From Monodelphis domestica (lineage: Eukaryota; Chordata; Mammalia; Didelphimorphia; Didelphidae): a stretch of DNA of 64,000 nucleotides. Position 1 is the stretch's first letter; each line of letters begins with the position of its first letter. The notes below the pieces were generated by a model. That model was not told the DNA's origin, did not search any database, and saw nothing but the letters and a program-made list of their open reading frames with translations. Positions 11,175-22,770 of this stretch are shown piece after piece. The DNA lies in the NCBI RefSeq assembly GCF_027887165.1, contig NC_077227.1, positions 88,800,235-88,864,234 on the forward strand, written 5' to 3'. The translations under genes were made by a program, and so were the position numbers.

Positions 11175-12997
11175 TTATATGAACACAACTACAAAACACT
11201 TTTCACATAATTAAAACTAGATCTAAACAATTGGGAAAACATTAACTGTTCCTGGGTAGGAAGAGCTAATATAATAAAAATGACAATCCTACCCAAATTA
11301 ATCTATTCAGTATCATACCTATCAAACTACCAAGTAACTTTCTATAAAATTAGAAAAAGTATAACAAAGTTCATCTGGAAGAACAAAAGATCAAGAATAT
11401 CAAGAGAAATAAATGTGAAAGATGGGGGCTTAGCAGTACCAGATCTTAAACTGTACTATAAAGCAGTGGTCATCAAAACAACATGATACTGGTTAAGAGA
11501 CAGGAGGATGGATCAATGGAATACACTAGGGGTAAATGACCTCATTAAGCTAGTGTTTGATAAACCCAAAGACCCCAGCTTTAGGGACAAGAACTCACAA
11601 TTTGACAAAAACTGCTGGGAAAATTGTAAAATAGTATGAGGAAAATTAGGTTTAGATCAACATCTTACACCCTATACCAAGATAAATTCAAAATGGGTAA
11701 ATGATTTAAATATAAAGAGTAAAATCATAAATAAATTAAGTGAACATAGAAGAGTATACCTGTAAGATCTGTGGGAAAGGAAGGAATTTAAAACCAAGCA
11801 AGAGATAGAGAACATTGCAAAATGTAAATTGAATGACTGATTATATCAAATTAAAAAGATTTTTTATGAACAAATCCAATGCAACCAAAATTAGAAGGAA
11901 AGCAACAAACTGGGAGAACATTTTTATAACAAAACTTTCTGACAAAGGCTTAATTTCCCAAATATATAAGATACTAAGTCAAATTTACAAAAAATCAAGC
12001 CATTCTCCAATTGACAAATGGTCAAGGGACATGAATAAGCAGTTTTCACAGGATGAAATCAAAACTATCAATAAAAAAATGAAAATGTGTTCTAAATCCC
12101 TCCTGATTAGAGAAATTCTAATTAAAACAACCCTTAGATACCACCTCATATCTAGCCAATTGGTCAATATAACAGCAAAGGAAAGCAACAAATGTTGGAG
12201 GGGATGTGGCAAAATTGGGACACTAATACGCTGCTGGTGGAGTTGTGAATTGGTCCAACCATTCTGGAGAGCAATATGAAACTATGCACAAAGGGCTTTA
12301 AATGAATGTCTGCCCTTTGATCCAGCCTTACCATTTCTGGGTTTGTACCCCAAAGAGATAATAAGGAAAATGGCTTGACAAAAATATTAATAGCCACGCT
12401 CTTTGTGTTGGCAAAAAATTTGAAAATTAGGAGGTGTCCATAGATTGGGGAATGGCTGAATAAATTGTGGTATATGTTGGTGATGAAATATTGTGCTGAA
12501 AGGAATAAAGAAATGGAGGAATTCCATGTGAACTGGAAAACTCCAGGAATTGATGCAAAGCAAAAGGAGCAGAACCAGGAGAACATTGTACACAGAGGCT
12601 GATACATTATGGCACAATTGAATATAATGGACTTTTCTACCAGTACCAATGCAATGACCCAGGACAATCCAGAGGAACTTGGGAGAAAGAATGCTATCCT
12701 CATCCAGAGAAAGAACTCTGGAACCAGAAATGCATTCAAAAAATATATAATCAATCACATAGTATGATAGGGATGTGATTAGGGTTTTGATCTTAAAGAA
12801 TTACTCCACTGCAAATATGAATATGAATAACATGGAAATGGGTTTTGAAGAGTGATACATGTATAACCCAGTGGAACTGCTTGTTGGCTTTGAGAAGGGG
12901 GGGAGTGGGGGAATCATGAGTCATGTAACAATAGAAAATATTCTAAATAAAAAAAATAATAAAGACCTTTGTCTCCTAGGAAAATAAATAAATAAAT
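11175..12997 (+). mobile_element. 5'-truncated L1 LINE: ORF2 C-terminal part and 3' UTR
   Basis: A plus-strand L1 starting inside ORF2. 'CATCCTACCCAAATTAATCT' type sequence, 'AGATGGGGGCTTAGCAGTAC', 'TTCTCCAATTGACAAATGGT', 'GTTGGAGGGGATGTGGCAAA' and 'ATTGGGGAATGGCTGAATAA' are in the order of L1 ORF2 after the RT palm. A 3' UTR with 'AGGAACTTGGGAGAAAGAAT' follows, then an AAATAAAT tail. The longest open remnants are 68 and 148 codons, separated by stops and shifts, so the copy is dead. It is flanked by an imperfect duplication (AAAAGGCAGTGGCACAGGAA at 11155-11174; AAAGGACAGTGGCAGGAA at 12998-13015), which fixes both ends. Confidence 0.92.
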
Positions 12998-13015
12998 AAA
13001 GGACAGTGGCAGGAA

Positions 13016-13330
13016 CTGCCTAGAGAGAAAGAAAAAAACTAGAATGGATATCTTTGACATTTTGATTTCATGAAGAATTCAGAGAATAGAAAGGGAATCA
13101 ATAATCATGAACCAGAGAATAAGGGTCATAAATTGACTAAAAGAAAGCATTAATAATGAAGAGAATAAATTCTCTAGAAAAAGGTACAAAAATGAAACTG
13201 AAAAAACTAATGAGTAAGACTAGTTGAAGTGGAAAAGAGGAAGGTGGAAATCCACTTGACTAAGAGGAACAAAAGAGAGGAATAATTAAATAACCATATA
13301 AAAAATACAAAAGGAAAAAGAATTAATGAG
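13016..13330. other. Unique A-rich DNA
   Basis: No gene or repeat recognised. The sequence is purine-rich with many GAAAAAG-type words. Confidence 0.5.
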
Positions 13331-13585
13331 CAAATCCTACCTCACTAACTGTGTGAACCTGGGATAGTCACTTAATCATTGTCTGACTCAGTTTCCTTAT
13401 CTGTAAAATATTATTGATGATATTGATGTTATAAATGACACATTCCTCATCTGTAAAATAATAATAATCTTAGCACCTATCTCTCGTGGTTGTTGTAAGG
13501 ATAAAATGAGATGATGTTTATAAGAATTTTACAAACAGAAGCACTATATAAATAAATGCTAGTTGTGGTGGTGGTGGTTATTATT
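13331..13585 (+). mobile_element. MIR-type SINE with an internal duplication
   Basis: 'AACTGTGTGAACCTGGGATA' core, 'GACTCAGTTTCCTTATCTGT' and 'GCACCTATCTCTCGTGGTTG' fit MIR. The segment around 'CTCATCTGTAAAATA' occurs twice (about 13395 and 13446), separated by a TGATATTGATGTTATAAATG linker, so the middle of the element appears duplicated. Confidence 0.75.
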
Positions 13586-14019
13586 GCAGCACTAATTCCC
13601 TTCAGATAAGACCAAATCATGCTCTCTTTTTCTTCTACTTCTATTCCTTAAACTTCTCAAAATTAGAGCAGTTCATTGATTGTCCTAAATAAAATGACCA
13701 CAGAGTTGAAGTGAATCATACTATTCAGGATTGTCCTATATCAAAGGAAGTTAGAAGGAAGACACCACAATGAACCAGGTATGTGCTATCCATAGTAGTA
13801 GATGACCAGAAACAGCAACAAATTTTGTGCCTCTAAAACCCACAGAGATTTAACCCAGGGAAAGTGGTGCTCATTCTAGACCCAGTTATGAAAGATAAAG
13901 TCAGAAGTCAGTAACTCATCCATATTTGATTTAAAACATAAAGCACTGCTCCCCAATTTAAAATGCCAATTCAATAGCAATGGACAGCTATTAATACTAT
14001 CAACCAATCATTGAATATG
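13586..14019. other. Unique DNA
   Basis: No gene or repeat recognised, apart from a short TGG triplet run at about 13565-13577 at its left edge. Confidence 0.45.
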
Positions 14020-14160
14020 GTATCAGGTAATGCGGGTTCAAATCATACCTCAGGACCTTATTACTTGTGGGGATTTAAGAAAGTCATTTTTTTCACCTCA
14101 TTTGTAAAGAGGTTGTTCTAGAAGATCTCTAAGGTTTAAAACCATATGATGTTCTAAAAT
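14020..14160 (+). mobile_element. THER1/MIR-type SINE
   Basis: 'GCGGGTTCAAATCATACCTC', a worn core and the ending 'GGTTGTTCTAGAAGATCTCT', AAGGTTTAAAACCATATGAT fit this class. Confidence 0.6.
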
Positions 14161-14540
14161 ATTGTAATAATGATGAACTGTGAAAGACTTAGATACTTTG
14201 ATCAAGCCAAGAATCCAAGACAAATTCAGAGGGCCCATAATGAAATATGCTATCCACCTCCAGAGAGAGAACTGATGAACTCTAAGTATATACTGAGGCA
14301 TACTTTTTTTGGCTTTATTTTTCTTGTTTTGTGTATGTATTTTCTTTTGCAACATGAATAATATAGAATATATTTTCATGACTTCACATATATATGAATA
14401 TCATATTGTTTATCTTCTCAAAATGTGGAGAAGAAATAGGAAAAGGGGAGAGAATTTGGAACTCAAAAAATATTTTTAACAAATATTCAAAAAAATATGT
14501 AATTGGAAATTATTTAAAGAAAAAATATAAATACATTTAA
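14161..14540 (+). mobile_element. L1 LINE 3' UTR fragment
   Basis: 'GATGAACTGTGAAAGACTTA', 'GCTATCCACCTCCAGAGAGA', 'GCAACATGAATAATATAGAA' and 'GGGGAGAGAATTTGGAACTC' are in the order of the marsupial L1 3' UTR, ending in an A-rich run. The same UTR type is present at 58.3-58.76 kb. No coding part is attached. Confidence 0.85.
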
Positions 14541-14715
14541 AATTTTAAATCATAAGATGTTCTGATCAATGGGTTATTGGGCTGATTGACATGGGGTTTT
14601 TTCCCTGCAACCAAGCTTCCTTCTCAGCCCTATATGGTTGGTTGAAGAGGAAAGAGTCTAAAGTTAAGTATGCCAGGTAATGTGATGGTCTTGGATGCAG
14701 CATGGGAATATAGCA

Positions 14716-14880
14716 GGCAAAGGCATATTTCAATGAATAATTTATTGAGTGACTACCATGTTCTTGGGCCCACTAGGAGAGACTAAGAAATATACCTAGT
14801 ACCTGCCCTCACAAAGTTTATAATATGATAAAGGAGATAGGACATTCTTGCAAATACCCTAATGGAAGGTAGAATGCAAA
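14716..14880 (-). mobile_element. L2 LINE 3' part, reverse orientation
   Basis: 'AATAATTTATTGAGTGACTA', 'CCATGTTCTTGGGCCCACTA' and 'TACCTGCCCTCACAAAGTTT' follow the reversed L2 3' end order. Confidence 0.7.
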
Positions 14881-15015
14881 TAGGTATTTATAAATGTATG
14901 AAAGGAGTCATTGGCCCTTCTTTACCATGCAGACATAACCCCACTTCTGCTCAGGGATCCCAATGCCTTTCTTTACTCCAGGCTTACAGAAGTAGAAGTT
15001 ATTCCTATGATACTT

Positions 15016-15215
15016 TTTCCTATGCAATGCAAAGAGCAATAAATTTAGAGAGAAAGGACTTGGATTCAAATCCAAGATTTGTATTTTACCCAACTGTGGG
15101 AGGTTGGACGACTCAATTAACTTCTCTAAATCTTGGTTCTCTCTTCTAAAAAATGAGGGTGCAGGACTAAATGACCTCAAAGGTCCTTTCAAGCTCTAAA
15201 TATGCAATCCTATAA
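15016..15215 (+). mobile_element. THER1/MIR-type SINE
   Basis: 'GGACTTGGATTCAAATCCAA', a worn core, 'AATGAGGGTGCAGGACTAAA', 'TGACCTCAAAGGTCCTTTCA' and AGCTCTAAATATGCAATCCTAT: nearly full length. Confidence 0.8.
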
Positions 15216-16395
15216 TTTTTTTCTGCCTTCCCATCCATTCCACTCACTAGAACCACTAGAGTATTAAATATGAACTATTTCCCCTCCTGTGTTTGCTTGA
15301 ACATGAGAAACTATTGGCTTCAGATTAAAATGGTATCCATTTTTCCCAGCCCAGAACATTGTGACTGCCAAAGATGCCAGCTTCATTTTCATACACATTG
15401 CCCATTGCATTATGCTCTGAGGCACTTCTTATCTTCAGAAATGTCAGTGAGTTTCTCTGAGAAAAACTAGGCTCAATAGCCTCACCGGAGTAAGATTACA
15501 GGCATATCTGTCACAGATGAAAATACTATATTTATGTCTCAGTGAAATACATTCATTGGTTTAAGTACCTAAAGTCCTCCAGGGAGTGCCACAAATCCAC
15601 ATAACATTCCCAAGTACTTTGTTTTATATTTGGGTCTCTGATTTAGCTGACAGATGTGTAACATCACAGACTATACAGCCAGACAAGTCCCTGGTGATGA
15701 AGGGATCAAGGGTGTAAGTTACTTCAGTTAAGGTAGGTTTTATTCAGACTCACAAATTCTACCTTCAGATTCTGCCACCCCAAAACACTAATAATGATGA
15801 TGATGATAATGATGATGATAACTGGTGAAAACACCGATGCTAACTGGGCATCTCATGGAAAATGGGGATCAATTACAGTTTGTGACAATTCAGAAGGAAA
15901 TATTTCTAGACACATCATATCCATGGTTTATTTTTACCCTATGAAAGGCTATTTTAATTGTGCTTGATTAATAGAGCTCCTACAATTAGCGTGCATTGAA
16001 ATAATATTGTCTATTTTTAAAATAAGTTAGAATATAACTAATACTAGCCCTTTAGGTCTATATATCATCCTTCTTTCAAAGATTACGTTTGCCACACATG
16101 TTATTTATCAGTTTCATAGGGGAACAAAAATTATCCATAATTTACAACTAGGGAAACTGAGATCCAAACTTCTAAATGAAAATTCTCAGTCATATTAGTA
16201 AGGCTGTAATAGGTCCTATAATACAAAAAACATTCCTTAGCCAATATTTTCTCCACACTTCTCAAGAAGAAATATGTCTTAAACAGGATGGTTGAACTAT
16301 GCAGTATAGGAATTATCCATCTCTTTGCAACATGCAACCTTGAAAAATAGAAAAATAATTAATAATAAACTGAGTTGAAGAGCAATGTGGTTTTG
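15216..16395. other. Repeat-free block, possible conserved non-coding DNA
   Basis: Over 1.1 kb with no transposon that I can recognise, apart from a small GAT triplet run at about 15793-15820. The part at about 15840-16060 has dense homeodomain-type words: TTTTAATTG, TTGATTAATAG, ACAATTAGC and GCATTGAAATAAT. No splice-bounded open frame is visible. Function is inferred only from appearance. Confidence 0.4.
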
Positions 16396-16590
16396 GAAAA
16401 CTAGATTATGATCATAGGATCATAGATTTATATCTAAAGAGGCCATCAAGTCCAGCTTCCCCATTTTACCAATGAGGAAACTGTTAGAAATACTGAGTTA
16501 CCCAGTGTCACGAAGCTCAATCAATTTTGGACCCAGATTCTTGACTCCTTGCCCTATTCAACTCTATAATTTTTGTCTCAAAGGATTTAG
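16396..16590 (-). mobile_element. MIR/THER1-type SINE
   Basis: The plus strand reads 'GATCATAGGATCATAGATTT', 'GAGGCCATCAAGTCCAGCTT', 'CCATTTTACCAATGAGGAAA' and 'CCAGATTCTTGACTCCTTGC', the reversed layout of this SINE class, close to full length. Confidence 0.8.
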
Positions 16591-16790
16591 AATATACTAT
16601 ATACTATGCTGGCAAAATTCCATTGTAACTAATTATTTAGGACATTCAAATTGTTTTTAAAATGTGTAATGGAATTCTGCTTAAAATGAATGCCTTTCTA
16701 GAAGTCATGTAGCCACTCTTTAGGACTTAAAGATGAAAGAAACACTAAGACTTAGAAATTAGAAATGGGTTCAATTCATTTGTTTATTTA

Positions 16791-17135
16791 TTTTTGCAGT
16801 CATTCTTCACCCTGGAAGATTATTTCAGCCCTATAATCCACACTTCAGGAGCACCCTCATCCCTGAGGCCCTTCTCTCTTAGATGGCTTCATCCAGAATT
16901 TCCATTTGAGGAGACTCAAGCCAGTCATCTCTTCATTTCTCATAAGACTGTATTCCTCCAGACCTTTACAACAAGTTATTATAGTGGAAAATTCCCTTTT
17001 CCATCCCCTATATCTCTTTTCAGCTTCCTTTTATATGTTGTCTTTCCCACTAGGATATAAGCTCCTTGAGGGAAAGGACTTTCTTTTTGTTTATATTTAT
17101 TTCCAGTGCTGAGCAGTGACTGATACAGGGAATTG
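16791..17135 (+). mobile_element. L2 LINE 3' end
   Basis: Plus-strand L2 3' end: 'CACTAGGATATAAGCTCCTT', 'GAGGGAAAGGACTTTCTTTT' and 'CAGTGCTGAGCAGTGACTGA'. Two overlapping open frames here are chance. Confidence 0.7.
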
Positions 17136-17915
17136 CCAGTGAGGAAACTCCTATCAATGCATGCCTATGCTTGCTCTGAGGACTTGGCTAAAACTACATC
17201 ATCCTAACTGAAGTTACTCTCCATGGACTCTATCACTATCCATGCCGCTGTCTCTAGTTCATTGTCATGTTTTGTTATTTTGATATAAGACTTTCTCCAA
17301 TCTTTGCTCCCATCCAATGAGAAACCCAATTATTTGGATAAAACCCAGGTACCATTTCCCACCTGGTAGCAGCCTTCTGAACTGACAGCATTATACTTGG
17401 GAGAAAATTGCCCCATAGACACTAACCTTGACTCCAGTCTAGCCAAATAGTAGACCTCCAAATACAATTTTGCTGATGTGTGTAAGGGGCCTTCAGTACA
17501 CTGAAATACACTTACCATGTATGCCCTTTCACCACCAACCCCATCAGAGTCCTTTCTCTTCGTGGACTCTAAGTGATTCATAGATCTACTGAGGCAAAAA
17601 TTCTCCCTGTAGTATCAGAAAATAATCTGTGCATGTGTTTTTGTCTTGCTTTGTTTTTAGAATAGACATTCTTCTTTCCAAAAAAATGAATAATTATGAA
17701 GGACATCCACACTTTCACAGATACAAATTATTTAATGGAATAGATTATAGTTGTGAGTTACTATGCTGTTTCTTACATTCTTGTGATCTTAAGAAAAATG
17801 TTCATCCCTTCTTCATTAGTCTTCAGCAAGTATACAAATTTAAAATACTTTATATTTTTTCAAATGAAGCTTCTAACTTATATGATCCCAAATGAAACAT
17901 ACAGAAGTCACATTT
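17136..17915. other. Unique DNA
   Basis: No gene or repeat recognised in about 780 bp. Frames of 83 and 88 codons show no family features. Confidence 0.45.
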
Positions 17916-18095
17916 AAAGAAACTGATCACATGGGTATAGTGAAAAGAACTTTGGACTTATTATCATAAAACTGGAGTTGTAGATCTGTCTCTGTCACTC
18001 ACTAGATGAGTTACTTTGGGTAATCTTTTCCCTTCTATGTGCCTCAGTTTCCCCTTCTACTAAGGTACCTTGACATTCCATAGTTCTATCCCTTT
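17916..18095 (+). mobile_element. THER1/MIR-type SINE
   Basis: 'GAACTTTGGACTTATTATCA', 'GTCTCTGTCACTCACTAGAT', 'GTGCCTCAGTTTCCCCTTCT' and a worn end near 'ACATTCCATAGTTCTATC'. Confidence 0.7.
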
Positions 18096-20330
18096 TGGCA
18101 AATAACATGATATATACCCATGATATCTATTATACGGACTTTGTGTCTTGAGTTTTAATGATAAAAAAAAGTTTGATTAAAAAGTAGAAATAATATTTAC
18201 CTTTATACCCAGTCACTTCTGAAATTGGAGACAGGTTAAATGGAAAATAATTTTAAAAATTTTAGGTAACTTGTTTGTAGGCATAATGAGCATACAGAGA
18301 ACTGAGAGTCTATATCTCTTAACTCATGCTCCATTAAGCTTTCCCAAGTGTCTTGTTACTTAGGAAATGCCATCAAGAACACTGAAATACTGGATTCCAA
18401 ACTGTAGGGTTCAATATTGAATCTCTTCATCAGAGTCTTGGAGGATCCATCTAAAACTATCTAGAAGCAGGCACAGGGCATAAGGGATTCCTGGGAGTAG
18501 ACGGGTGGCAGTGTACTATTATAATAAAGTAATGCATTTTTATGTGTGAGATAGGTGAAGATTTTTAAGACATATGATATTTAAGATATATAGATTTCAT
18601 GGGCTATTAAAAATTTCTGCAAGAAGAAGTCAGGGATATTTTGTCATGATTGTTTTGCTCCTCATTTCTAGACCCAAGATTTTACTTCATTCCACCCAGC
18701 ATTCCTTAGTTTGCATTCTTAACCTATTATATAATGACATTTCATTGTTTGAGAGATGAATTGCCCTCAGTGTAAAGTATGGCAGTGGATCTATAGCCCT
18801 AAGCGTTGCTAATTAGTTTCTAATGTAACTACAATTCTTTTGAAGAGATATTTTCCTGCTTAAAAAATCTTCTTAAAAGTATCCCTTAGGCTGAAATTAA
18901 GTTGGAAGGAGTGTTGAGGTGTAAGGAGAAAGGGGCCATAAGGAACTTGGATTGCTAGCCAGCCTGACATGATTCATGGTCCATGGGCTGAAAAAGGCCT
19001 CAACTTCCCTTCTGGCTGGCCAGCCATGCTCTAGTAGCATGCAGTCGGCAAGGTGAAAGCACCAATGCACTTCATCACAGTTATGACACCAAACTAATGG
19101 TTACAAATGTGTTTTCAAGGAAGGGGGAAGGGAAAAGGGAATGGCAGGAGGGGGATTTACCAAAGGATTAATTCTAACAGCATCCAAAAGCTTTTTTCCC
19201 CTTCCTAAGCAGTTACTGCAGCATTATTTGTTTGTTTATTATTTTGTTTGTTTACATAAAACATAGATAAAGATGTTTTCAGTTGCAGTGTTTAAAATAT
19301 GAAAGAGGTAAAAGTCAATTTCGTTGCCTGAATCAGAACATTTGACTCCTTCAGAAAAAAAAAAAAGAGAGAATCAGGGAAGAGAGTGAATTCCTTTCTA
19401 GAGACCAGTTCACATTGCTGGGGACCACAATTTGTAAGTTTTCTGAATCTTCAGTTGCTTTTCCCACAATGCATCCCCAACCATCCTTTAGCTTCATTTT
19501 GATGTATCTTTGATTTCAGTTTTTTGCTTTGTGAAATGACAAGAAGGCAATCGATATTTACCGCAGAGAGTGCTGAAGGACTCAATAGCTCCAAAGTCCT
19601 GACACCAGCACCCATAAAAACGTTGGCTCAGATGTAATTGATTCATTATGGGCCTAATTGGCCACACAGTGAAAAACTGATGGGAAATATCGGTTACATG
19701 TAGACCAGGGAAAGAAATGTATTAAAACACTAAATTCATCTCAATGAATTTCAAAAAATTCTAAGCCTCCAAATGTTTAGCATTGCTATAAAAATATTTC
19801 ATTTTTGCTCACCCAAAGCTACCCTTAGAGAAAATAAAAATATGTCTCATGGAGATACAAAAACTAACAATATTTTACTTTTATCATCAGACATAAACAA
19901 AGCCCTTTTTCCTCTACATTTCTAGATGATGGAATGGTACTTGACAGTAATCCATCAGAGCATGTTATAATTTTCAGATGAGAGATTCCAAAAGAGAGTA
20001 CTAGCAATTTAAACCAAAGGGAGATGATGGCTTTCTTCTTCTTCATAATATGAGAACAGTTTATCAAGTATGGACTCTTTGTGAAGTAATGGATGAGTCC
20101 TCCTGGCCCCCACATTAAAATGTTTTTATTTTCATTTTCTTCTATGACTTGGGCTTGATTGAAGCTATTTATTAATAAGTGCATGAGGAAGTCCAGGAAA
20201 AGATTTGAACATTGGTGATCTTTCCTCAGGCCAGAAAGAAAATGGTTTCCAATTCTGACAATTCACCAATCCTCCCTGCAATATTCAGAGGGCCCACTCT
20301 AGAAGACTAAAGCACAAATTAGACTCCAAA
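18096..20330. other. Repeat-poor block, possible conserved non-coding DNA
   Basis: About 2.2 kb without recognisable transposons. A TTTG-type run lies at 19226-19250. The part at 19400-19740 looks constrained, with words such as 'GCAATCGATATTTACC' and 'ATTGATTCATTATGGGCCTA' in an otherwise complex sequence. No exon is visible. Confidence 0.35.
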
Positions 20331-20500
20331 GAGCATATTTCACAGTATCTCTGAAACTCAGAGTTGTAAGAGACTTCAGAGGGCTATCCAGTCCAATATG
20401 CACATAAGCAAGAATCCCCCCTACACCATACTTAACAAATGGGTCATACAGCCTCAGCATGAAAAACTCTGAGGAAAGGGCAATAAAATTACCTCCCAAA
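20331..20500 (-). mobile_element. CR1/L3-type LINE 3' fragment
   Basis: The plus strand reads 'CAGAGTTGTAAGAGACTTCA', 'GGGCTATCCAGTCCAATATG', 'GCATGAAAAACTCTGAGG' and 'AATTACCTCCCAAAGG'. This follows the reversed 3' end of CR1/L3 elements, in which '(R)TCCAGCCTCTGC' precedes a 'CACYACCTCC' word. It is weak and old. A short reversed MIR-like start follows at 20510-20580. Confidence 0.45.
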
Positions 20501-20630
20501 GGTATCCATATGTTAGAGGTGGAAAGAATCTTAGAAATCATATAGGCTTTCTCTGGTCTGAATCCAGATCCTTTCAATACAGTCTAAGATGCTAGTAGTT
20601 TTGTTTTATTTTGTTTTTTTGTTTTAGGGA

Positions 20631-20657
20631 TGTGTGTGTGTGTGTGTGTGTGTGTGT
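20631..20657. repeat. (GT)n microsatellite
   Basis: Thirteen or so GT units, then TTTT. A T/G-rich run lies just upstream. Confidence 0.95.
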
Positions 20658-20731
20658 TTTGCCGTATGACATTTATAATGATCTTGAAGTTCAATTATCT
20701 GGTAGTTTTCAAATAAAAGCTTGCTGGTAAT

Positions 20732-20914
20732 GAAGGAAGGAAGGAAGGAAGGAAGGAAGGAAGGAAGGAAGGAAGGAAGGAAGGAAGGAAGGAAGGAAGG
20801 AAGGAAGGAAGGAAGGAAGGAAGGAAGGGAGGAAGGGAGGAAGTGAGGGAGGGAGGGAGGGAGGGAGGGAAGGAGGAAGGGAAGAAGGGAAGGAGGGAAG
20901 GAGGGAAGGAAGGA
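20732..20914. repeat. (GGAA)n microsatellite with a GGGA-rich end
   Basis: About 97 bp of uninterrupted GGAA (roughly 24 units) to 20828, followed by GGGA-enriched variants to 20914. The Leu-Pro-Ser repeat frame on the minus strand is an artefact. GGAA is also the core of ETS-family binding sites. Confidence 0.97.
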
Positions 20915-21085
20915 ATTAAAATAAGGTGAAATCATTTGTTCAAGGTCTAGCTAGAGGCAGGCATGGGACTACAACTCAAGCCTCTTGATGTGTTTCCAAA
21001 TTTGAGTTTCTCTAAAATTATACTTTGTGTCCAGTTTTCACCCTCATGAAGTCTTTTGTGGAAGGATGTGTCCCAGATGTGTCCT

Positions 21086-21333
21086 AGGGGGCAACTATGT
21101 GGCACAGTATGTAGAGTGCCTGGTCTAGAATCAGAAGAACCTGAGTTCAAATCTAGCTTCAGATGCTTTCTAGCTGTGTAACTCTGGACAAGACACTTAA
21201 CCCTGTTTGCTTCAGTTTCCTCAACTGTAAAATGAACCAGAGAAGGAAAAGGCAAACCATTCTAGGATCTTTGCCAAGAAAATCCCAAATAGGATCATTA
21301 AGAGTCTGACATGACTGAAACAACTCAACAACA
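21086..21333 (+). mobile_element. MAR1-like CORE-SINE, near full length
   Basis: Head 'GGGGCAACTATGTGGCACAG' (box A-like), 'CTGAGTTCAAATCTAGCTTC' (box B-like), 'GCTGTGTAACTCTGGACAAG' core, 'CAAACCATTCTAGGATCTTT' and a tail of AACAACTCAACAACAA. All parts of the family are present in order. Confidence 0.9.
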
Positions 21334-21339
21334 ATATGT

Positions 21340-21402
21340 GAAGTACTATGTATGTATGTATGTGTGTATGTATATCTACATATGTATATATATATATGTG
21401 AA
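21340..21402. repeat. (GTAT)n / (TA)n low-complexity tract
   Basis: Mixed TGTA and TATA units. Confidence 0.85.
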
Positions 21403-21740
21403 TGTGTACTTCAGTCTCAATAATTCAAAAGTTCTGTGATTTCCTTATCCCAGATACACCTTTAGCTGATATAGACTACAACTACTCCATGCCTTAGAAG
21501 ACAATCTTCATGAATTGTTTTAATCAAGACAAATTCATCACCCAGTGACCAGTGTGCAGAAAAAGACTGGGAGAATAAAACTTCCAAGTTTATGAGGCAT
21601 ACAAATCATATGAATTCAATGGTATGCAGATACACACTGTTTGGTCTGAGACTCTGATCATGACCATCAACATGAGTTTCATAAGGAAAAAGAGGAACAA
21701 AGCTACAAGGTTACATCAGAACCACAAAAACTAACTGAGA

Positions 21741-21924
21741 GGGGGCAGCTGGGTGACCCAGTAGATTGAAAGCCAGGCCCAGATATGGGAGGTCTTAGGT
21801 TCAAATCTGACCTCAGATATTCCTAGCTGTGTGACCCTGGGCAAGTCACTTGACCCCCATTGCCTAGGCCTTACTACTCTTCTGCCTTAGAACCAATACA
21901 TAGATAGAAGATAAGGGTTTAAAA
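21741..21924 (+). mobile_element. tRNA-derived SINE with RTE-like tail (SINE1 type), perfect duplications
   Basis: Head 'GGGGGCAGCTGGGTGACCCA', box B-like 'TAGGTTCAAATCTGACCTC', core 'GTGTGACCCTGGGCAAGTCA', 'CTCTTCTGCCTTAGAACCAA' and tail AGATAAGGGTTT with poly(A). AAAAACTAACTGAGA at 21726-21740 is repeated exactly at 21925-21939, a 15-bp target-site duplication. The A-rich duplication start and the poly(A) fit L1-type or RTE-type priming. Confidence 0.95.
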
Positions 21925-21939
21925 AAAAACTAACTGAGA

Positions 21940-22610
21940 ATGGGCATCCAGGGGGTGGCAAGGAGCAAAACAAGGGAAGGAAGGGTATATAAGAAGGGAG
22001 GGATAATTAGCTAACAAACTAACAACAAAGTCCAAAAATGGTGGGAAGGAGGAGTTCTGAACAGCAGAGATCAGGAAATTCTGACATCTGATACACAGCC
22101 AATTTGATATCTATTCTTATCTCTAAGTGATGAATATGATTTTCTTCTTATATGTGTTCATTATACATTAAATGATTAGCCTACCATTGATCCTAAGTAT
22201 TAGAGTTGACTTAACTCAGCTACAAAATCAATTAATAGCTACAACTATATCTTACTATAAAATCTGACCAATCAATAACAGTTGCTTATTAATCAATAAC
22301 AATTCCTAATCAATAATCAAACTTATTACAAGCCTTCTAGAAATTAGCTTCTCTGAGTCTGCTTCTCAGATGACAGGCACACAATTGATCATTCAGTCTT
22401 TTTTTAGCTTTGTAGGATCTAATGGAGTTTGAGCTGTACTAGACAGATATGACTTTAAAAAAAACAAAATCATCTTTACAATATCACAAGGCATTGGTGG
22501 AGGGTTTTAGTATATGTGTGTTTATGGATACCTATAGGGAATTTGACTTGCAATTTCAATAGTATAAGAAATTCTCAGTTGAGGAAATTCCCTATGCCAA
22601 TGCAGATCAG
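21940..22610. other. Unique DNA
   Basis: No gene or repeat recognised. The words 'ATCAATAACA' and 'AATCAATAA' recur at 22270-22320, giving a small local repetition. Confidence 0.4.
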
Positions 22611-22770
22611 CATTTCCTCTGAAACTTATGGTCTTAGTAAGTTTCCTAGACAATTGAGAGGTTAATCGATTTGTGCCCAGGATCACACAGTCAGGACGTA
22701 TCAGAAACAGAATGGAACTCAAGATTTTTGGCTTCAAGACAAGCTCTCTAACTATGTTACTCTGCCTATG
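22611..22770 (-). mobile_element. MIR-type SINE, reverse orientation
   Basis: 'AGTAAGTTTCCTAGACAATT', 'GTGCCCAGGATCACACAGTC' and 'AAGACAAGCTCTCTAACTAT' fit the reversed MIR core and head. Confidence 0.65.

Noticed and set aside
12164-12758. 196- and 123-codon minus-strand frames
   Set aside because: They are antisense to an L1 ORF2/3' UTR and reflect its composition.
20624-20935. Leu-Pro-Ser repeat protein on the minus strand
   Set aside because: Translation of the GGAA microsatellite with a GT-run extension.
21086-21180. tRNA gene
   Set aside because: The A-box and B-box-like words belong to the tRNA-derived head of a SINE; the acceptor stem and anticodon arm are not intact. The same holds for every other SINE head here.
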